A DNA stretch of 64,000 bases from an uncultured Tenacibaculum sp. (lineage in GTDB: Bacteria; Bacteroidota; Bacteroidia; Flavobacteriales; Flavobacteriaceae), in contig CANMWK010000011.1 of NCBI GenBank assembly GCA_947501615.1, positions 62,001-126,000 of the forward strand, given 5' to 3'. Of this stretch, positions 52,285-62,342 are shown piece after piece. The position numbers and the translations under genes are program-made. The notes beneath the pieces are model-generated. The model saw only the letters and a list, made by a program, of their open reading frames with translations. It did not search any database and was not told the origin of the DNA. Positions within the stretch are counted from its first letter, which is position 1. Every line of letters starts with the position of its first letter.

Positions 52285-53529
52285 ATGTTTAAATTTTTAT
52301 TTGATTCTGATACTTGGCAAGAAATTTACGGAGGAATTCGTAAAAATAAAACCCGTACTATAATTACAATTATAGGTGTACTTTGGGGAATATTCTTATT
52401 GGTTGTTCTATTAGGAGCAGCAAGAGGTATGGAAAATAATTTTAAAACTGTTTTTGGTGATTTTGCTACGAATAGTTTAGCGGTTTGGACGCAAAGAACT
52501 GACAAGCCTTTTAAAGGGTTTCAAAAAGGGAGAAGAATACAACTAAAATCGAAAGATATTGAAGTTTTAAAAGAGGAGTTTGAAGGTGAACTTCAATACA
52601 TAGCACCAAGATGTCAAACTTCTAGTCAAATTACTAATGGTTTTAAATATGGGCAATTTCAAATAAGTGGAGATTACCCAGTTTTAGATAAAGTTCAAAA
52701 GAAAAAATTAGTTTTTGGACGTTTTTTAAACAAAAATGATATAAAAAATAAAACAAAAGTTGTTGTTATAGAAGAAAATATTTACAAACAACTTTTTGAA
52801 AAAAAGGAAGATCCTATCAATAAGTATGTAATTATTGATAGTGTTAATTATAAAGTAGTAGGAGTTTATAAAGCAGGAAATATAGATTTTGACGGAGATG
52901 CTGCATATATTCCTTTTACCACTTTTCAACAAGTTTATAATAGAGGAGAAGAAATTGACTGGATGTTAGTAACAGTTAATCAAGGGATAGATATTAATCA
53001 GTTTGAAAAAGATGTTCAATTGGTGCTTAAAAATTTACATAAAGTACATCCTAAAGATAATAAAGCAATTGGAGGTGTAAATTTAGCTAAACAAATAGGA
53101 AGAATAACTGGTTTTTTAACAGGAATGCAGTTTTTGACTTGGTTTGTTGGAATCGCGACGTTAATAGCTGGAGTTTTTGCTATAGGAAACATTTTATTAA
53201 TTACAGTAAAGGAACGAACTAAGGAAATTGGAATTCGAAGAGCTTTAGGAGCTACACCACGAAAAATAAGACAACAGGTAATTTTAGAATCTGTTTTCTT
53301 AACAACAATAGCAGGTATGTTAGGAATTGTTTTTGGAGGTTTAGTATTATTTATAATAGACTATACTGTAGGTTCTGGTCCAGATCCAGCCTTATTAAAT
53401 CCAACAGTCAATATTCCTATTGTATTAATTGCTTTTGGAATTTTAATAATTTTAGGAACTTCAATAGGTTTAATACCTGCTTATATGGCAACATTAGTAA
53501 AACCTATAGAAGCATTAAGAGAAGAATAA
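52285..53529 (+). CDS. MacB-type ABC transporter permease (second)
   Basis: 414 residues with the same topology as the gene before and the matching segment V-K-E-R-T-K-E-I-G-I-R-R-A-L-G-A. The two are paralogues and probably form a heterodimer in the inner membrane. In MacB of Proteobacteria the ATPase and one permease are fused and act as a homodimer; split genes with two different permeases are common in Bacteroidota. Confidence 0.93.
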   Translation: MFKFLFDSDTWQEIYGGIRKNKTRTIITIIGVLWGIFLLVVLLGAARGMENNFKTVFGDFATNSLAVWTQRTDKPFKGFQKGRRIQLKSKDIEVLKEEFEGELQYIAPRCQTSSQITNGFKYGQFQISGDYPVLDKVQKKKLVFGRFLNKNDIKNKTKVVVIEENIYKQLFEKKEDPINKYVIIDSVNYKVVGVYKAGNIDFDGDAAYIPFTTFQQVYNRGEEIDWMLVTVNQGIDINQFEKDVQLVLKNLHKVHPKDNKAIGGVNLAKQIGRITGFLTGMQFLTWFVGIATLIAGVFAIGNILLITVKERTKEIGIRRALGATPRKIRQQVILESVFLTTIAGMLGIVFGGLVLFIIDYTVGSGPDPALLNPTVNIPIVLIAFGILIILGTSIGLIPAYMATLVKPIEALREE

Positions 53530-53559
53530 AATAATAATCAGACTTTATAAATAGATACA

Positions 53560-54681
53560 ATGAGTAAAAGAGCAAAAATTATATTGATCACTGTATTACT
53601 TTTATTTGCAACCGTTCTAATATGGTTTGCGAAAAAGAATAAGAAAAATGTTGTACAGTACGAAACTGAGAAACCTTTTAAAACAAGTATAGTCAGAAAA
53701 ACTGTAGCTACAGGTAAAGTAGTACCTTTAGAAGAGGTAGAGATTAAACCTCAGATAGCTGGTATTGTAGATAAGGTTTTAGTTGAAGAAGGTCAAATTG
53801 TTAAAGCAGGAGATTTAATTGCTACAGTTCGAGTAGTTCCAAATGTAGAAGCATTAAACTCTGCAAATAATGAAATTAAAAATGCACAATTATCATATGA
53901 TAATGCAAAAACACAATTCGATAGAAATAGAAGTCTTTTTGAAAAAGGGGTTATTTCTAGGCAAGAATTTGAAAACTCAGAATTGTCATTTAATAATGCT
54001 AAGCAGCGTCTATCTAATGCAAAATCTAATATGGATATTGTAAAAAGAGGGACAACAGCAGGTTTAGGTAGTGCAGCAAATACTAATATTAGAGCTACTT
54101 CCTCAGGTATGATAGTTGAAATACCTGTTAAGAAAGGATATCAAGTAATACAAAGTAATAGTTTTAATGCAGGAACAACAATTGCCACTATTGCAGATAT
54201 GAATAGAATGATTTTTGAAGGTAAAGTAGATGAGTCGGAAGTTGGTAAATTAGTTAAAGGAACTAAATTGCAAGTATCTCTTGGTGCAATTGAAAATAAA
54301 AAATTTCCTGCAGAATTAAATTTTATCGCTCCTAAAGGAACAGAAGAAGGAGGGGCGGTTCAGTTCAAAATTAAAGCAGACGTTACTTTAGATGATAGTA
54401 ATTTTATTAGAGCAGGTTATTCAGCTAATGCTGATATAGTTTTAGAAACAAAAAATGATATTTTGGCTATAAAAGAAGCTTTATTACGTTTCGATAAAAA
54501 AACAGAAGAACCTTATGTGGAAGTAAAAGTAGGGGATGGGACATTTGAAAAGAAAGAGTTAGAGTTGGGGATATCGGATGGAGTTAATATCGAAGTTAAA
54601 TCAGGTATATCTATAGAAGATGAAATTAAAATATGGAATAAAGTTTCTAAAGATAAAGAGGAAAAAGAAGAGGACAATTAA
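53560..54681 (+). CDS. Membrane-fusion (MacA/HlyD-type) efflux adaptor
   Basis: 373 residues. One N-terminal helix (about 7-23) anchors the protein. The first half of a lipoyl-like domain (IAGIVDKVLVEEGQIVKAGDLIATV) is followed by an alpha-helical hairpin of about 55 residues (ALNSANNEIKNAQLSYDNAKTQF and onward), the second lipoyl half (ATSSGMIVEIPVKKGYQVI) and a beta-barrel domain. The C-terminal tail is highly acidic (KDKEEKEEDN). It links the ABC permeases to an outer-membrane channel; no TolC gene is here. Confidence 0.93.
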   Translation: MSKRAKIILITVLLLFATVLIWFAKKNKKNVVQYETEKPFKTSIVRKTVATGKVVPLEEVEIKPQIAGIVDKVLVEEGQIVKAGDLIATVRVVPNVEALNSANNEIKNAQLSYDNAKTQFDRNRSLFEKGVISRQEFENSELSFNNAKQRLSNAKSNMDIVKRGTTAGLGSAANTNIRATSSGMIVEIPVKKGYQVIQSNSFNAGTTIATIADMNRMIFEGKVDESEVGKLVKGTKLQVSLGAIENKKFPAELNFIAPKGTEEGGAVQFKIKADVTLDDSNFIRAGYSANADIVLETKNDILAIKEALLRFDKKTEEPYVEVKVGDGTFEKKELELGISDGVNIEVKSGISIEDEIKIWNKVSKDKEEKEEDN

Positions 54682-54704
54682 GCAATAATTACAAATAAAA
54701 ATAC

Positions 54705-54729
54705 AAAGGAGCTATTTATTAGTTCCTTT
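54705..54729 (+). terminator. Terminator of the MacAB-type efflux operon
   Basis: AAAGGAGCT pairs with AGTTCCTTT with one G-T wobble, 24 bases after the adaptor gene, with a T-rich end. Confidence 0.65.
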
Positions 54730-54888
54730 TGTTGTTTATATATGTTATTCGTCATACAATAATTGTTATTAGACATCAGAGAACTACAAAATATTTTTTT
54801 TTGCATAAAAACAAGTCTTTTTATGTTAACTTAGTGGTAACGTTATTGTTAGGTCAATATATTTAGTATAAAACAAACAACATTCCCC

Positions 54889-57477
54889 ATGAAAAATTAT
54901 TACACAACAATTAGAAAGTACATAGTAATATTAGTGTTATTATTAAGTTATCAGAATGCAGAGACACAAGTAAGTGAGCCTTTCACGTGTGTAACCGAAG
55001 CATATTTATTTCAAACAAATGATGTTTATGCTCAAAACTTGGCTTCAGGTGCAGCTACTTTAGAAGGTATGGATTTAGCTTTGGATAATATTAATGCGGT
55101 AGGCTACAATCAGAAAGATGGGTACATATGGGGTTCTTTACGATTTCCTGACAATACAATTATAAGAATAGGTAAAGATTATAGTACAACAACATATGAA
55201 ATTCCAGGCGCAGGGTTCTCGTATGTTGGAGATGTTAATGAAAACGGAATTTATTATTTAAGAAGTTCTAGTACTACATATTATATGGTAGATTTAGACC
55301 CGAGTTCACCAAGTTATCTAACTAAAATAGGAACAGGAACAATAGATAAAGCCATAAATGTTCATGATTGGGCTTTTAATGCCGTTGATGGTAAATTATA
55401 CACCGTAGAAAAAAACACCAATAATTTATACAGAATAGATGTAGAAACCAATAGTGTTGAAACTTTAGGAGAAGTTCCTATTCTTTCAGGGTTAAATTAC
55501 ACCTACGGGGCAGTATATTTTGATTTAGATGGTAATTTTTATGTATCAGCAAATCAAACAGGAACAGTATATATTGTGCGTCAGGTTCAAAACATAACGA
55601 ATAGTTCAGATATGGATTCTAATTTATTTGCATTTGGTCCTTCTAGTAATAGTAATGATGGGGCTAGATGTCCAACAGCTCCAGTGCCACAAGAAGATTG
55701 TACAAATGGAATAGATGATGATGGAGATGGTTTGGTAGACTGTGATGATCCATCATGTTCTGGAGTAGCTGCTTGTCCTACTATTACACCGACTTCGACA
55801 GGTAATAATGGTGGTTTAGAGAGTAATAACCGATTATCAGCTCAAATCAACAAAAGGAATATTAATAGAGTAAAAAGAAATTATAGTTTTGATGTTGCTA
55901 TGGCTAGAAGAGTAACTAAAAATAGTTTTTACGCTAGAAGATCTAACAATCAAAATATTGCTCTTTGGGATTTGGTTCCAATGGATATTATACCAGGAAC
56001 TACAGCAATAGAAAGTTCTCCTAATGATTTGGTAGGTATTACTAATGCTACGGATGTAGTTTCTGTAGATTATGTAAAAGATAATGTAGGATATGGTACT
56101 TTATTACTACTTAAAACAGAAGATAAAGTTTATGAACATACAAAGCATATATGCGATCGTTTTACTGGAGCAGAATTACTTTCAGTTTCTAATATGGAGG
56201 TTAATGATGGATTGTTTATAAAATCTAGAGTTAAGCAACCTGATGGTTCTATAGAATTTGTTGCTAGTTTTTCTGTTAGAGAATCTGATGATAACAGCTC
56301 TTTTATTGTAGAATCGCATTGGAATTTAGATCAATATGAAGATAAAGGGTATTATAATTTTCAAGTATGGGCAAATTCAATAGATGATTTGTATAATGTA
56401 ACAGAGGAAGTATTGAACTTATTAACAGTTCAAAAACCAATTAGTGAGTATAGACATTCTGATGCTCCTCCTGTATTTATTAAAAATGCAGTGTATAGTA
56501 GAGGAGGTAAAATAGATTTAGAGATTGTAAATAACCTAGGGGCTACAACAGTAGTTATAGAAGGAAATAAAAGAGCTACTGAAACAAGTAGTAGTGAACC
56601 AGTATCGTTTACTGTAGATTTAACAGGATATATAAATAACATTACTTTGGATATTGGTAGTCTATATGACTTTGGGTTAAGACTTCGAAATCAATATGAT
56701 TTAACACCAGATGATTTATTTCTTTCTGATGGTACATGGGGAATAGATGATAGTTCTCAAAGATTCATCGATACATTCGAGGTTATTGCAAATAATGAGA
56801 ATGAAGAAGAGGGGGCATATAATGTAGAGAGAAGTATTGCAGTATCGGCAACAGCTAACCAAGATGTTTCTATATACAGATCGTTGACACCAAAGTTCGA
56901 GAAAGTAGATTTATCTGAATTCGATCAAATATCATTTGCAGCTAAAGGAACTGGTAAAATGAAAATTCTTTTTGTAAAAGAGAGTGTAGGAAACTGGGAA
57001 GATCAGCCTTATTCAGAAGTTTATTTAACAGAATACAGAAAAAACTATACATTACTTAAAAGTGATATTATTTCTAATTCGAACGAAGAGGTGAGTTTAA
57101 ATGATATTAAAATGTTATTCATAACATTAGTTGCTGAGGATGGAAGCATGGTGAGTAAAACTTTAGAACTAGATACCATTCAGTTTTCTAAACAAGCTAC
57201 AGCTTCTATAAAAGACGAATCTTTTGGAGCAAAGGTAATGGTAAGTCCTAATCCAGTAGAAACACATACAACTTTTACATTTAATTCAACAAATGAAGAT
57301 AATTATCAGTTTGAAATATATAATGTAATGGGTAAAAGAGTTTATCAAGAAGATTTCAAAGCTAAATATGGAGAAAACAAAGTTAGTTTTAACAGACAAC
57401 AGCTGTCTTCTGGAATTTATTTCTATAAAATTAGTTCTAATAAATTGGAAATGAAAGGGAAATTACTTTTTAAATAA
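54889..57477 (+). CDS. Secreted T9SS cargo protein with type A sorting domain
   Basis: 862 residues with a signal peptide (about 8-27). The first third (about 30-270) has strands like those of beta-propeller/DUF6923 proteins (YNQKDGYIWGSLRFP, NVHDWAFNAVDGKLYTVEKNTN). Next comes a cysteine-containing D-x-D-G-D-G-L-V-D-C-D-D stretch (about 276-290), probably calcium-binding. The middle and later parts are beta-rich. The last 75 or so residues form the type A C-terminal sorting domain (VSPNPVETHTTFTF, GIYFYKISSNKLEMKGKLLFK), which directs export through the type IX system to the cell surface. A monocistronic unit. Confidence 0.88.
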   Translation: MKNYYTTIRKYIVILVLLLSYQNAETQVSEPFTCVTEAYLFQTNDVYAQNLASGAATLEGMDLALDNINAVGYNQKDGYIWGSLRFPDNTIIRIGKDYSTTTYEIPGAGFSYVGDVNENGIYYLRSSSTTYYMVDLDPSSPSYLTKIGTGTIDKAINVHDWAFNAVDGKLYTVEKNTNNLYRIDVETNSVETLGEVPILSGLNYTYGAVYFDLDGNFYVSANQTGTVYIVRQVQNITNSSDMDSNLFAFGPSSNSNDGARCPTAPVPQEDCTNGIDDDGDGLVDCDDPSCSGVAACPTITPTSTGNNGGLESNNRLSAQINKRNINRVKRNYSFDVAMARRVTKNSFYARRSNNQNIALWDLVPMDIIPGTTAIESSPNDLVGITNATDVVSVDYVKDNVGYGTLLLLKTEDKVYEHTKHICDRFTGAELLSVSNMEVNDGLFIKSRVKQPDGSIEFVASFSVRESDDNSSFIVESHWNLDQYEDKGYYNFQVWANSIDDLYNVTEEVLNLLTVQKPISEYRHSDAPPVFIKNAVYSRGGKIDLEIVNNLGATTVVIEGNKRATETSSSEPVSFTVDLTGYINNITLDIGSLYDFGLRLRNQYDLTPDDLFLSDGTWGIDDSSQRFIDTFEVIANNENEEEGAYNVERSIAVSATANQDVSIYRSLTPKFEKVDLSEFDQISFAAKGTGKMKILFVKESVGNWEDQPYSEVYLTEYRKNYTLLKSDIISNSNEEVSLNDIKMLFITLVAEDGSMVSKTLELDTIQFSKQATASIKDESFGAKVMVSPNPVETHTTFTFNSTNEDNYQFEIYNVMGKRVYQEDFKAKYGENKVSFNRQQLSSGIYFYKISSNKLEMKGKLLFK

Positions 57478-57664
57478 TTTATGTAAGTTACAGGTAATTA
57501 TTTCGTCTATTAAAGTATAAGAAAAGAATTTAATTTGCTTTAACGAGTAATGAATACCGTTTGTCGATGACAAGGGTACTGAAGTCTAAAAGTAGATAAA
57601 AAAATAAATTAAGGATTGTAATTTAGTTGATATAATAAGTAAGTAATCCCATAAAATTTAAATT

Positions 57665-57793
57665 ATGAAAGGTTTTAAAGAAGTAAGAGAAGTTATAGTT
57701 AAGTTATTTACAACAGTGAATTTATCTGAGAAGAATATGCAAAAAATCCCTGTGTATGTTCGTGAAAATAAAAATAGACACCCCTTTAAATAA
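57665..57793 (+). CDS. Small hypothetical protein, 42 aa
   Basis: A 42-residue ORF, MKGFKEVREVIVKLFTTVNL followed by SEKNMQKIPVYVRENKNRHP and FK. It is amphipathic, with a helix in the first 18 residues and a basic end, no signal peptide and no known family. It lies alone between the T9SS cargo gene and a strong terminator at 57876, which supports a real short transcript. Confidence 0.5.
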   Translation: MKGFKEVREVIVKLFTTVNLSEKNMQKIPVYVRENKNRHPFK

Positions 57794-57875
57794 TACAAAA
57801 AATGTATAATCCCCAATTATACTAAATATTTAATGTTTTTCATTTGTATTACATTGAAGACATGTAATTCCCCAA

Positions 57876-57910
57876 AAAAGAAAGGAACTCATTTTGAGTT
57901 CCTTTCTTTT
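57876..57910. terminator. Bidirectional terminator
   Basis: A 16-base perfect stem (57876-57891 with 57895-57910) and a three-base loop, A-rich on one side and T-rich on the other. It lies between the 42-residue ORF and the convergent dehydrogenase gene. Confidence 0.88.
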
Positions 57911-57914
57911 CTTT

Positions 57915-58802
57915 TTATATAAACATTTTAGCCACGTTCTCAGCTTTTCTACTTTCGCTATAATCGTAAAAACCTTCACCAGATTTTACTCCTAATTTAC
58001 CAGCGGTTACCATATTCACTAATAAAGGGCATGGTGCGTATTTCGGATTTTTGAATCCATCATACATTACATTTAAAATAGATAGACATACATCTAAACC
58101 AATAAAGTCTGCTAATTGTAATGGTCCCATCGGGTGTGCCATCCCTAATTTCATTACTGTATCAATTTCTTTAACACCAGCTACTCCATTATAAAGGGTC
58201 TCTATAGATTCGTTAATCATTGGCATTAAAATCCTATTTGCTACAAAACCAGGATAATCATTTACTTCTACAGGAACTTTGTTAATTTTTTTAGTAAGTT
58301 CAACAATGGTATTGTTTACTTCATCTGAGGTATTATAACCTCTGATAATCTCAACTAATTTCATTATTGGAACAGGATTCATAAAGTGCATTCCTATCAC
58401 TTTTTCTGGTCTGTTTGTTACAGCAGCAATTTGAGTAATTGAGATAGAAGAGGTATTTGTAGCAAGTATAGTATCTTCACCGCAAACCTCATCTAAATCT
58501 TTAAAGATTTTTAACTTTAAATCGATGTTTTCTGTTGCTGCTTCAACCACCAATTCTGCATATTGTATTCCTTCTTTTATAGAAGTAAATGTTTTAATGT
58601 TGTTTAACGTGTTTTCTTTATCTTGATCAGATATCTTCTCTTTAGCTACCATACGATCTAAATTCTTAGTGATTGTAGCCATTCCTTTGTCTAAAGCAGC
58701 TTGAGATATATCTATTAACTGAACATTATAACCAAATTGAGCAAACGTATGAGCGATACCATTACCCATAGTACCAGCACCAATTACTGCAATATTTTTC
58801 AT
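57915..58802 (-). CDS. 3-hydroxybutyryl-CoA dehydrogenase family protein
   Basis: 295 residues. The NAD-binding motif is G-A-G-T-M-G at 8-13. The 3-hydroxyacyl-CoA dehydrogenase signature is seen in GMHFMNPVPIMKLVEIIRG and in DYPGFVANRILMPMINE. The length is that of single-domain butyryl-type enzymes (Hbd/PaaH) that oxidise 3-hydroxyacyl-CoA to 3-oxoacyl-CoA. It lies 30 bases after the Gfo/Idh gene on the same strand. Confidence 0.93.
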   Translation of the reverse strand: MKNIAVIGAGTMGNGIAHTFAQFGYNVQLIDISQAALDKGMATITKNLDRMVAKEKISDQDKENTLNNIKTFTSIKEGIQYAELVVEAATENIDLKLKIFKDLDEVCGEDTILATNTSSISITQIAAVTNRPEKVIGMHFMNPVPIMKLVEIIRGYNTSDEVNNTIVELTKKINKVPVEVNDYPGFVANRILMPMINESIETLYNGVAGVKEIDTVMKLGMAHPMGPLQLADFIGLDVCLSILNVMYDGFKNPKYAPCPLLVNMVTAGKLGVKSGEGFYDYSESRKAENVAKMFI

Positions 58803-58832
58803 GTAAAATTTAATTTAAGTTTGTTTGGATTA

Positions 58833-59798
58833 TTATTTAGAAAAACATTCGATAATTTGATGGGCTACTCTAAGTGCTTCTGTTCCTTGAGTTAAGGAAA
58901 CTATAGGAGTAGTTTTATTATGAATTGCTTCAGCAAAAGAATTCAATTCATCTAAAATCGCGTTGTTTTTTTCTATCTTAGGATTTTCGAAATAAATTTG
59001 TTTTTTAATACCTTCCGCATTTTGAAGAATCATGGCAAAATCATCAGGAGTTTCAGGTGCATCTTTCATTTTAACAACTTCAGACTTTTTCTCTAAAAAA
59101 TCTACTGATATGTAGGCGTCTTTTTGAAAAAAACGAGTTTTTCTCATGTTTTTCATAGAGATTCTACTTGAAGTTAAATTGGCAACACAACCATTTTCAA
59201 ATTCAATTCTAGCATTTGCTATATCCGGGGTTTCAGAAATTACAGATACACCACTAGCGGAAACATTTTTTACTTTCGATTTTACAACAGAAAGAATAAT
59301 ATCAATATCATGAATCATTAAATCTAATACTACAGGTACATCTGTTCCTCTTGGATTAAATTCAGCTAACCTGTGGGTTTCGATAAACATAGGTGTTTCA
59401 ATAATATCTTTAACAGCTGTAAAAGCAGGATTAAAACGTTCTACATGACCAACTTGTCCACGAACATGGTGTTGACTCGCTAAAGTTCGTATAGCTTCTG
59501 CTTCTTGGATTGTGTTGGTAATAGGTTTTTCAATAAAAATATGTTTGCCTTTTTCAATGGCTTGTTTTGCACAATCAAAATGTGAAAGTGTAGGTGTTAC
59601 AATATCAACGATATCTACGGCGTCAATTAAACTTTCCACTGAATCGAAATAAGTATATCCGTATTCTGTTACTACTTTATCTGCATTTTCTTTGTTAGGA
59701 TCGTAAAAACCAACCAGTTCATATTTATCAGATTCTTGTAAAAGGCGAAGGTGAATTTTACCTAAATGTCCTGCGCCTAACACTCCAGCTTTTAGCAT
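58833..59798 (-). CDS. Gfo/Idh/MocA-family oxidoreductase
   Basis: 321 residues. Rossmann motif G-A-G-H-L-G-K at 8-14 and the conserved lysine pair E-K-P in KHIFIEKPITNT. The second domain carries R-x-x-E-F-N-P-R-G-T-D and a H-D-I-D-I motif. The family oxidises sugars or related compounds with NAD(P); the substrate is unknown. A TATCTTTG box and an 18-base palindrome lie upstream. Confidence 0.9.
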   Translation of the reverse strand: MLKAGVLGAGHLGKIHLRLLQESDKYELVGFYDPNKENADKVVTEYGYTYFDSVESLIDAVDIVDIVTPTLSHFDCAKQAIEKGKHIFIEKPITNTIQEAEAIRTLASQHHVRGQVGHVERFNPAFTAVKDIIETPMFIETHRLAEFNPRGTDVPVVLDLMIHDIDIILSVVKSKVKNVSASGVSVISETPDIANARIEFENGCVANLTSSRISMKNMRKTRFFQKDAYISVDFLEKKSEVVKMKDAPETPDDFAMILQNAEGIKKQIYFENPKIEKNNAILDELNSFAEAIHNKTTPIVSLTQGTEALRVAHQIIECFSK

Positions 59799-59822
59799 AA
59801 ATTTTAGATTTATTTTTATTGC

Positions 59823-59840
59823 GCTGATTTACAAATCAGC
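59823..59840. promoter_or_regulatory. Candidate operator: 18-base perfect palindrome
   Basis: GCTGATTT (59823-59830) and AAATCAGC (59833-59840) are perfect inverted copies separated by AC. The site lies between the divergent Gfo/Idh and pcm genes, between the -7-like box and the start of the Gfo/Idh gene, so it could be an operator or a leader hairpin. Confidence 0.45.
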
Positions 59841-59845
59841 AGTAA

Positions 59846-59853
59846 CAAAGATA
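59846..59853 (-). promoter_or_regulatory. Candidate -7 box for the Gfo/Idh gene
   Basis: TATCTTTG on the minus strand, 47 bases before the ATG at 59798; no TTG at -33 spacing. Confidence 0.35.
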
Positions 59854-59915
59854 CACTTTTATAGATTTTTTTTAGTATTTATTGTTACTTTTAGGCTGCT
59901 GAAAATTTATATGTT

Positions 59916-60557
59916 GTGCGCGATACTACCAAACATCAAGGGCTTAGAAATCAGTTAGCTACTGTCTTACATAAAAAAGGGATTTTAGATGAAAACGTTT
60001 TAAATGCAGTAAGAAAAATTCCTAGACATTTATTTATTGATAGTAGTTTTGAAGACCATGCTTATCAAGACAAGGCATTTCCTATTGCTGCTAATCAAAC
60101 TATTTCTCATCCTTATACCGTTGCGTTTCAATCGCAAGTGTTGGAAATAAAAGAAGGTGAAAAAGTATTGGAAATAGGTACAGGTTCTGGATATCAGACA
60201 GCTGTATTGTTAGAGTTAAAAGCAGAAGTGTATACGATAGAAAGACAGCATGAATTGTTTAAGAGAACATCATTATTTCTGCCTAAAATAGGGTATAGAC
60301 CCAAACGATTTATCTTTGGAGATGGTTATAAAGGATTACCAGAACAAGCTCCTTTTGATAAAATAGTTGTTACCGCCGGAGCTCCTTTTATACCGAATGC
60401 GTTGTTAGGGCAACTAAAGGTGGGAGGAAAATTGTTAATTCCTGTAGGAGAAGGGACTCAAATTATGACATTGCTAACACGCAAATCTCTCAAAGAATTT
60501 GAAAAACACGAATTAGGTGATTTTAAATTTGTACCCATGTTAGAGAAAAAGAATTAG
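59916..60557 (+). CDS. pcm: Protein-L-isoaspartate O-methyltransferase
   Basis: 213 residues starting at GTG (VRDTTKHQGLRNQL), because no in-frame ATG lies upstream and the sequence lines up with the family start. Motifs: R-K-I-P-R-H-L-F at 29-36, the substrate/SAM region NQTISHPYTVAFQ, SAM motif VLEIGTGSGYQTAVL and TAGAPFIPNALLGQLKVGG. The enzyme methylates isoaspartate in aged proteins so they can revert to aspartate. It overlaps the convergent gene at 60554 by four bases. Confidence 0.93.
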   Translation: MRDTTKHQGLRNQLATVLHKKGILDENVLNAVRKIPRHLFIDSSFEDHAYQDKAFPIAANQTISHPYTVAFQSQVLEIKEGEKVLEIGTGSGYQTAVLLELKAEVYTIERQHELFKRTSLFLPKIGYRPKRFIFGDGYKGLPEQAPFDKIVVTAGAPFIPNALLGQLKVGGKLLIPVGEGTQIMTLLTRKSLKEFEKHELGDFKFVPMLEKKN

Positions 60558-61282
60558 TCATACACTTGTTTAAAAACTTCCCCCTTTTCCTTAATCATAC
60601 GATCAATTATATCCTTGTAAGCTATATCTATATAATTTGATTTTATGTAGTGTAAGTTTTTTCCATTATAAGAAAATACAGGTAAGTATAATTGTGCGCT
60701 TAAACTATCTTTATCGGTGATATCTTCTCTATTAAAAACTTTAAATGTATTTTTTCTATGATGAACAATTAATAATGGTTTGTTATAGATTAAATCATTT
60801 ATGGTATCACTACTTGTATTGTTTTGGTGATAAGCACCCCAGTAATAAGGATCTAAAAATTGTTTGTGACTTATTTTGGAAGAAAAACTTTCATAAGGAT
60901 TGATTGAAAAAGAACCAGCGCCAGTTCCACAATCTAAACCATAGTCAAATTTATCTTTAAATTCTGGTATATCAGGTATCAATCTATAATGGTATCTAAA
61001 AACAGAATCATTTACTTTAAATAAAATTTCATCATTCCTGTAAGTCCAAACAAAAAAAGGTTTTGCTGTTTTGTTTTTGAAACAAATGTGATATCTGTCA
61101 TCTTTCTTAAAAATGTTTAATTGTAAGTCATTAGACTCTACCTCTTCAGTATTCATATCTTCGTTATAAAAAGGAGTCAAGTATAGGTCGGAAAAGTAAC
61201 CTCTAAACATATGTAAATCAATAACAATTAATAAAACAATAACAAAGAAAATAGTGAAAAACACTTTTATAAACTTTTTCAT
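60554..61282 (-). CDS. Hypothetical membrane-anchored protein, 242 aa
   Basis: One N-terminal helix (about 5-25, FIKVFFTIFFVIVLLIVIDLHMF) and an exported domain of about 215 residues that is beta-rich and aromatic (HYRLIPDIPEF, DYGLDCGTGAGSFSINPYESF). No family recognised. Stands alone; its 3' end overlaps the stop of pcm by four bases on the opposite strand. Confidence 0.65.
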   Translation of the reverse strand: MKKFIKVFFTIFFVIVLLIVIDLHMFRGYFSDLYLTPFYNEDMNTEEVESNDLQLNIFKKDDRYHICFKNKTAKPFFVWTYRNDEILFKVNDSVFRYHYRLIPDIPEFKDKFDYGLDCGTGAGSFSINPYESFSSKISHKQFLDPYYWGAYHQNNTSSDTINDLIYNKPLLIVHHRKNTFKVFNREDITDKDSLSAQLYLPVFSYNGKNLHYIKSNYIDIAYKDIIDRMIKEKGEVFKQVYD

Positions 61283-61391
61283 AATTCTAAAATAAAAAAG
61301 ATACTAAATAAGATTCATTTTTGTCAAATACTTTGATGTTTTATTGGTCTCAAAAATAGTTAAAACTATTGTACTTTCAGTCCATATTGGT

Positions 61392-62342
61392 TTATTTATT
61401 GTATTCTAGAATAGCATGATATAACTGCTGTACAACTAAATTTAATTTTGAAATATCTAAAGTTTCAATTTTATCAGACTTTTGATGATAGTTTTTGTTT
61501 CTAAAAAAAGCGGTATTTGTTATCATTATAGCATCATAATCGAATTTCCAATAATTCAAATGATCTGAAAAATCAACGCCTTCTACATGTTTAGATCCTT
61601 TAAAAGAAATAGTTTTAATATCCTTTTTAGCTTTCATTAATTCGGTGATTGTATTGCTAAAGTCTTGTGCATTGTTTTCCTGTACAACAGTAATAAAATT
61701 ACCTTTTGTACCATACTTGTATTTCATAGCTTCTACAGGGTAGGATTGAGAATTAGGACTATCATTAAAATATCCTATAGATTCTAAACAAATCATACCT
61801 TTAACTGGTATGTTATTGTCAAATAGATTTTTAGCATGAATATAACTTCCCATTTTATTGGTTCTAAAAAAAGGAGGTTCCTCTAAGGTATATGCTACAA
61901 AATCGATTCTATATTTAAGTGATTGTTTTGCTAATAATCGTATTAGTTCTAATAAGCCAGCTACACCAGAAGCATTATCATCAGCACCATCAGAATCACC
62001 ACAGACATCATAATGAGCTCCAATTACAATACGCGTTGTATTTGATGTACCTAAAGAAGCAATTACATTCTTATATGTATTTTTTCCGACTTTATATTCT
62101 TGAAAAAAGGTAGTATCACAAACTTTTTGAAATTCGTTAGAAATATAGGATGCTACTTTATTTAGAGCGCTAGTATTTTTATAATTTCTTGGAACAATAG
62201 TATTTGTAATTGCTCTTAAATCATTTAAAATGTGTTGTTCTGATGTGTTTAATTCTTCAATGTTTTGATTGGTATTCTTTTTTTGAGAAAAAGTACAATT
62301 ATATAAAAAGAAGAAAGTAAGAAGGATGTATGTTGTTTTCAT
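61392..62342 (-). CDS. Secreted M28-family metallopeptidase
   Basis: 316 residues with an N-terminal signal sequence ([17 protein letters not shown]; the Cys at 16 is not in a good lipobox). The two-zinc site of M28 is visible: H110 in GAHYDV, Asp121/122 in GADDNASG, E154-E155, E187 in CLESIG and a late His in [17 protein letters not shown]. The family comprises aminopeptidases and carboxypeptidases acting in the periplasm or outside. Its ATG overlaps the TGA of the AraC remnant upstream by four bases. Confidence 0.9.
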   Translation of the reverse strand: MKTTYILLTFFFLYNCTFSQKKNTNQNIEELNTSEQHILNDLRAITNTIVPRNYKNTSALNKVASYISNEFQKVCDTTFFQEYKVGKNTYKNVIASLGTSNTTRIVIGAHYDVCGDSDGADDNASGVAGLLELIRLLAKQSLKYRIDFVAYTLEEPPFFRTNKMGSYIHAKNLFDNNIPVKGMICLESIGYFNDSPNSQSYPVEAMKYKYGTKGNFITVVQENNAQDFSNTITELMKAKKDIKTISFKGSKHVEGVDFSDHLNYWKFDYDAIMITNTAFFRNKNYHQKSDKIETLDISKLNLVVQQLYHAILEYNK

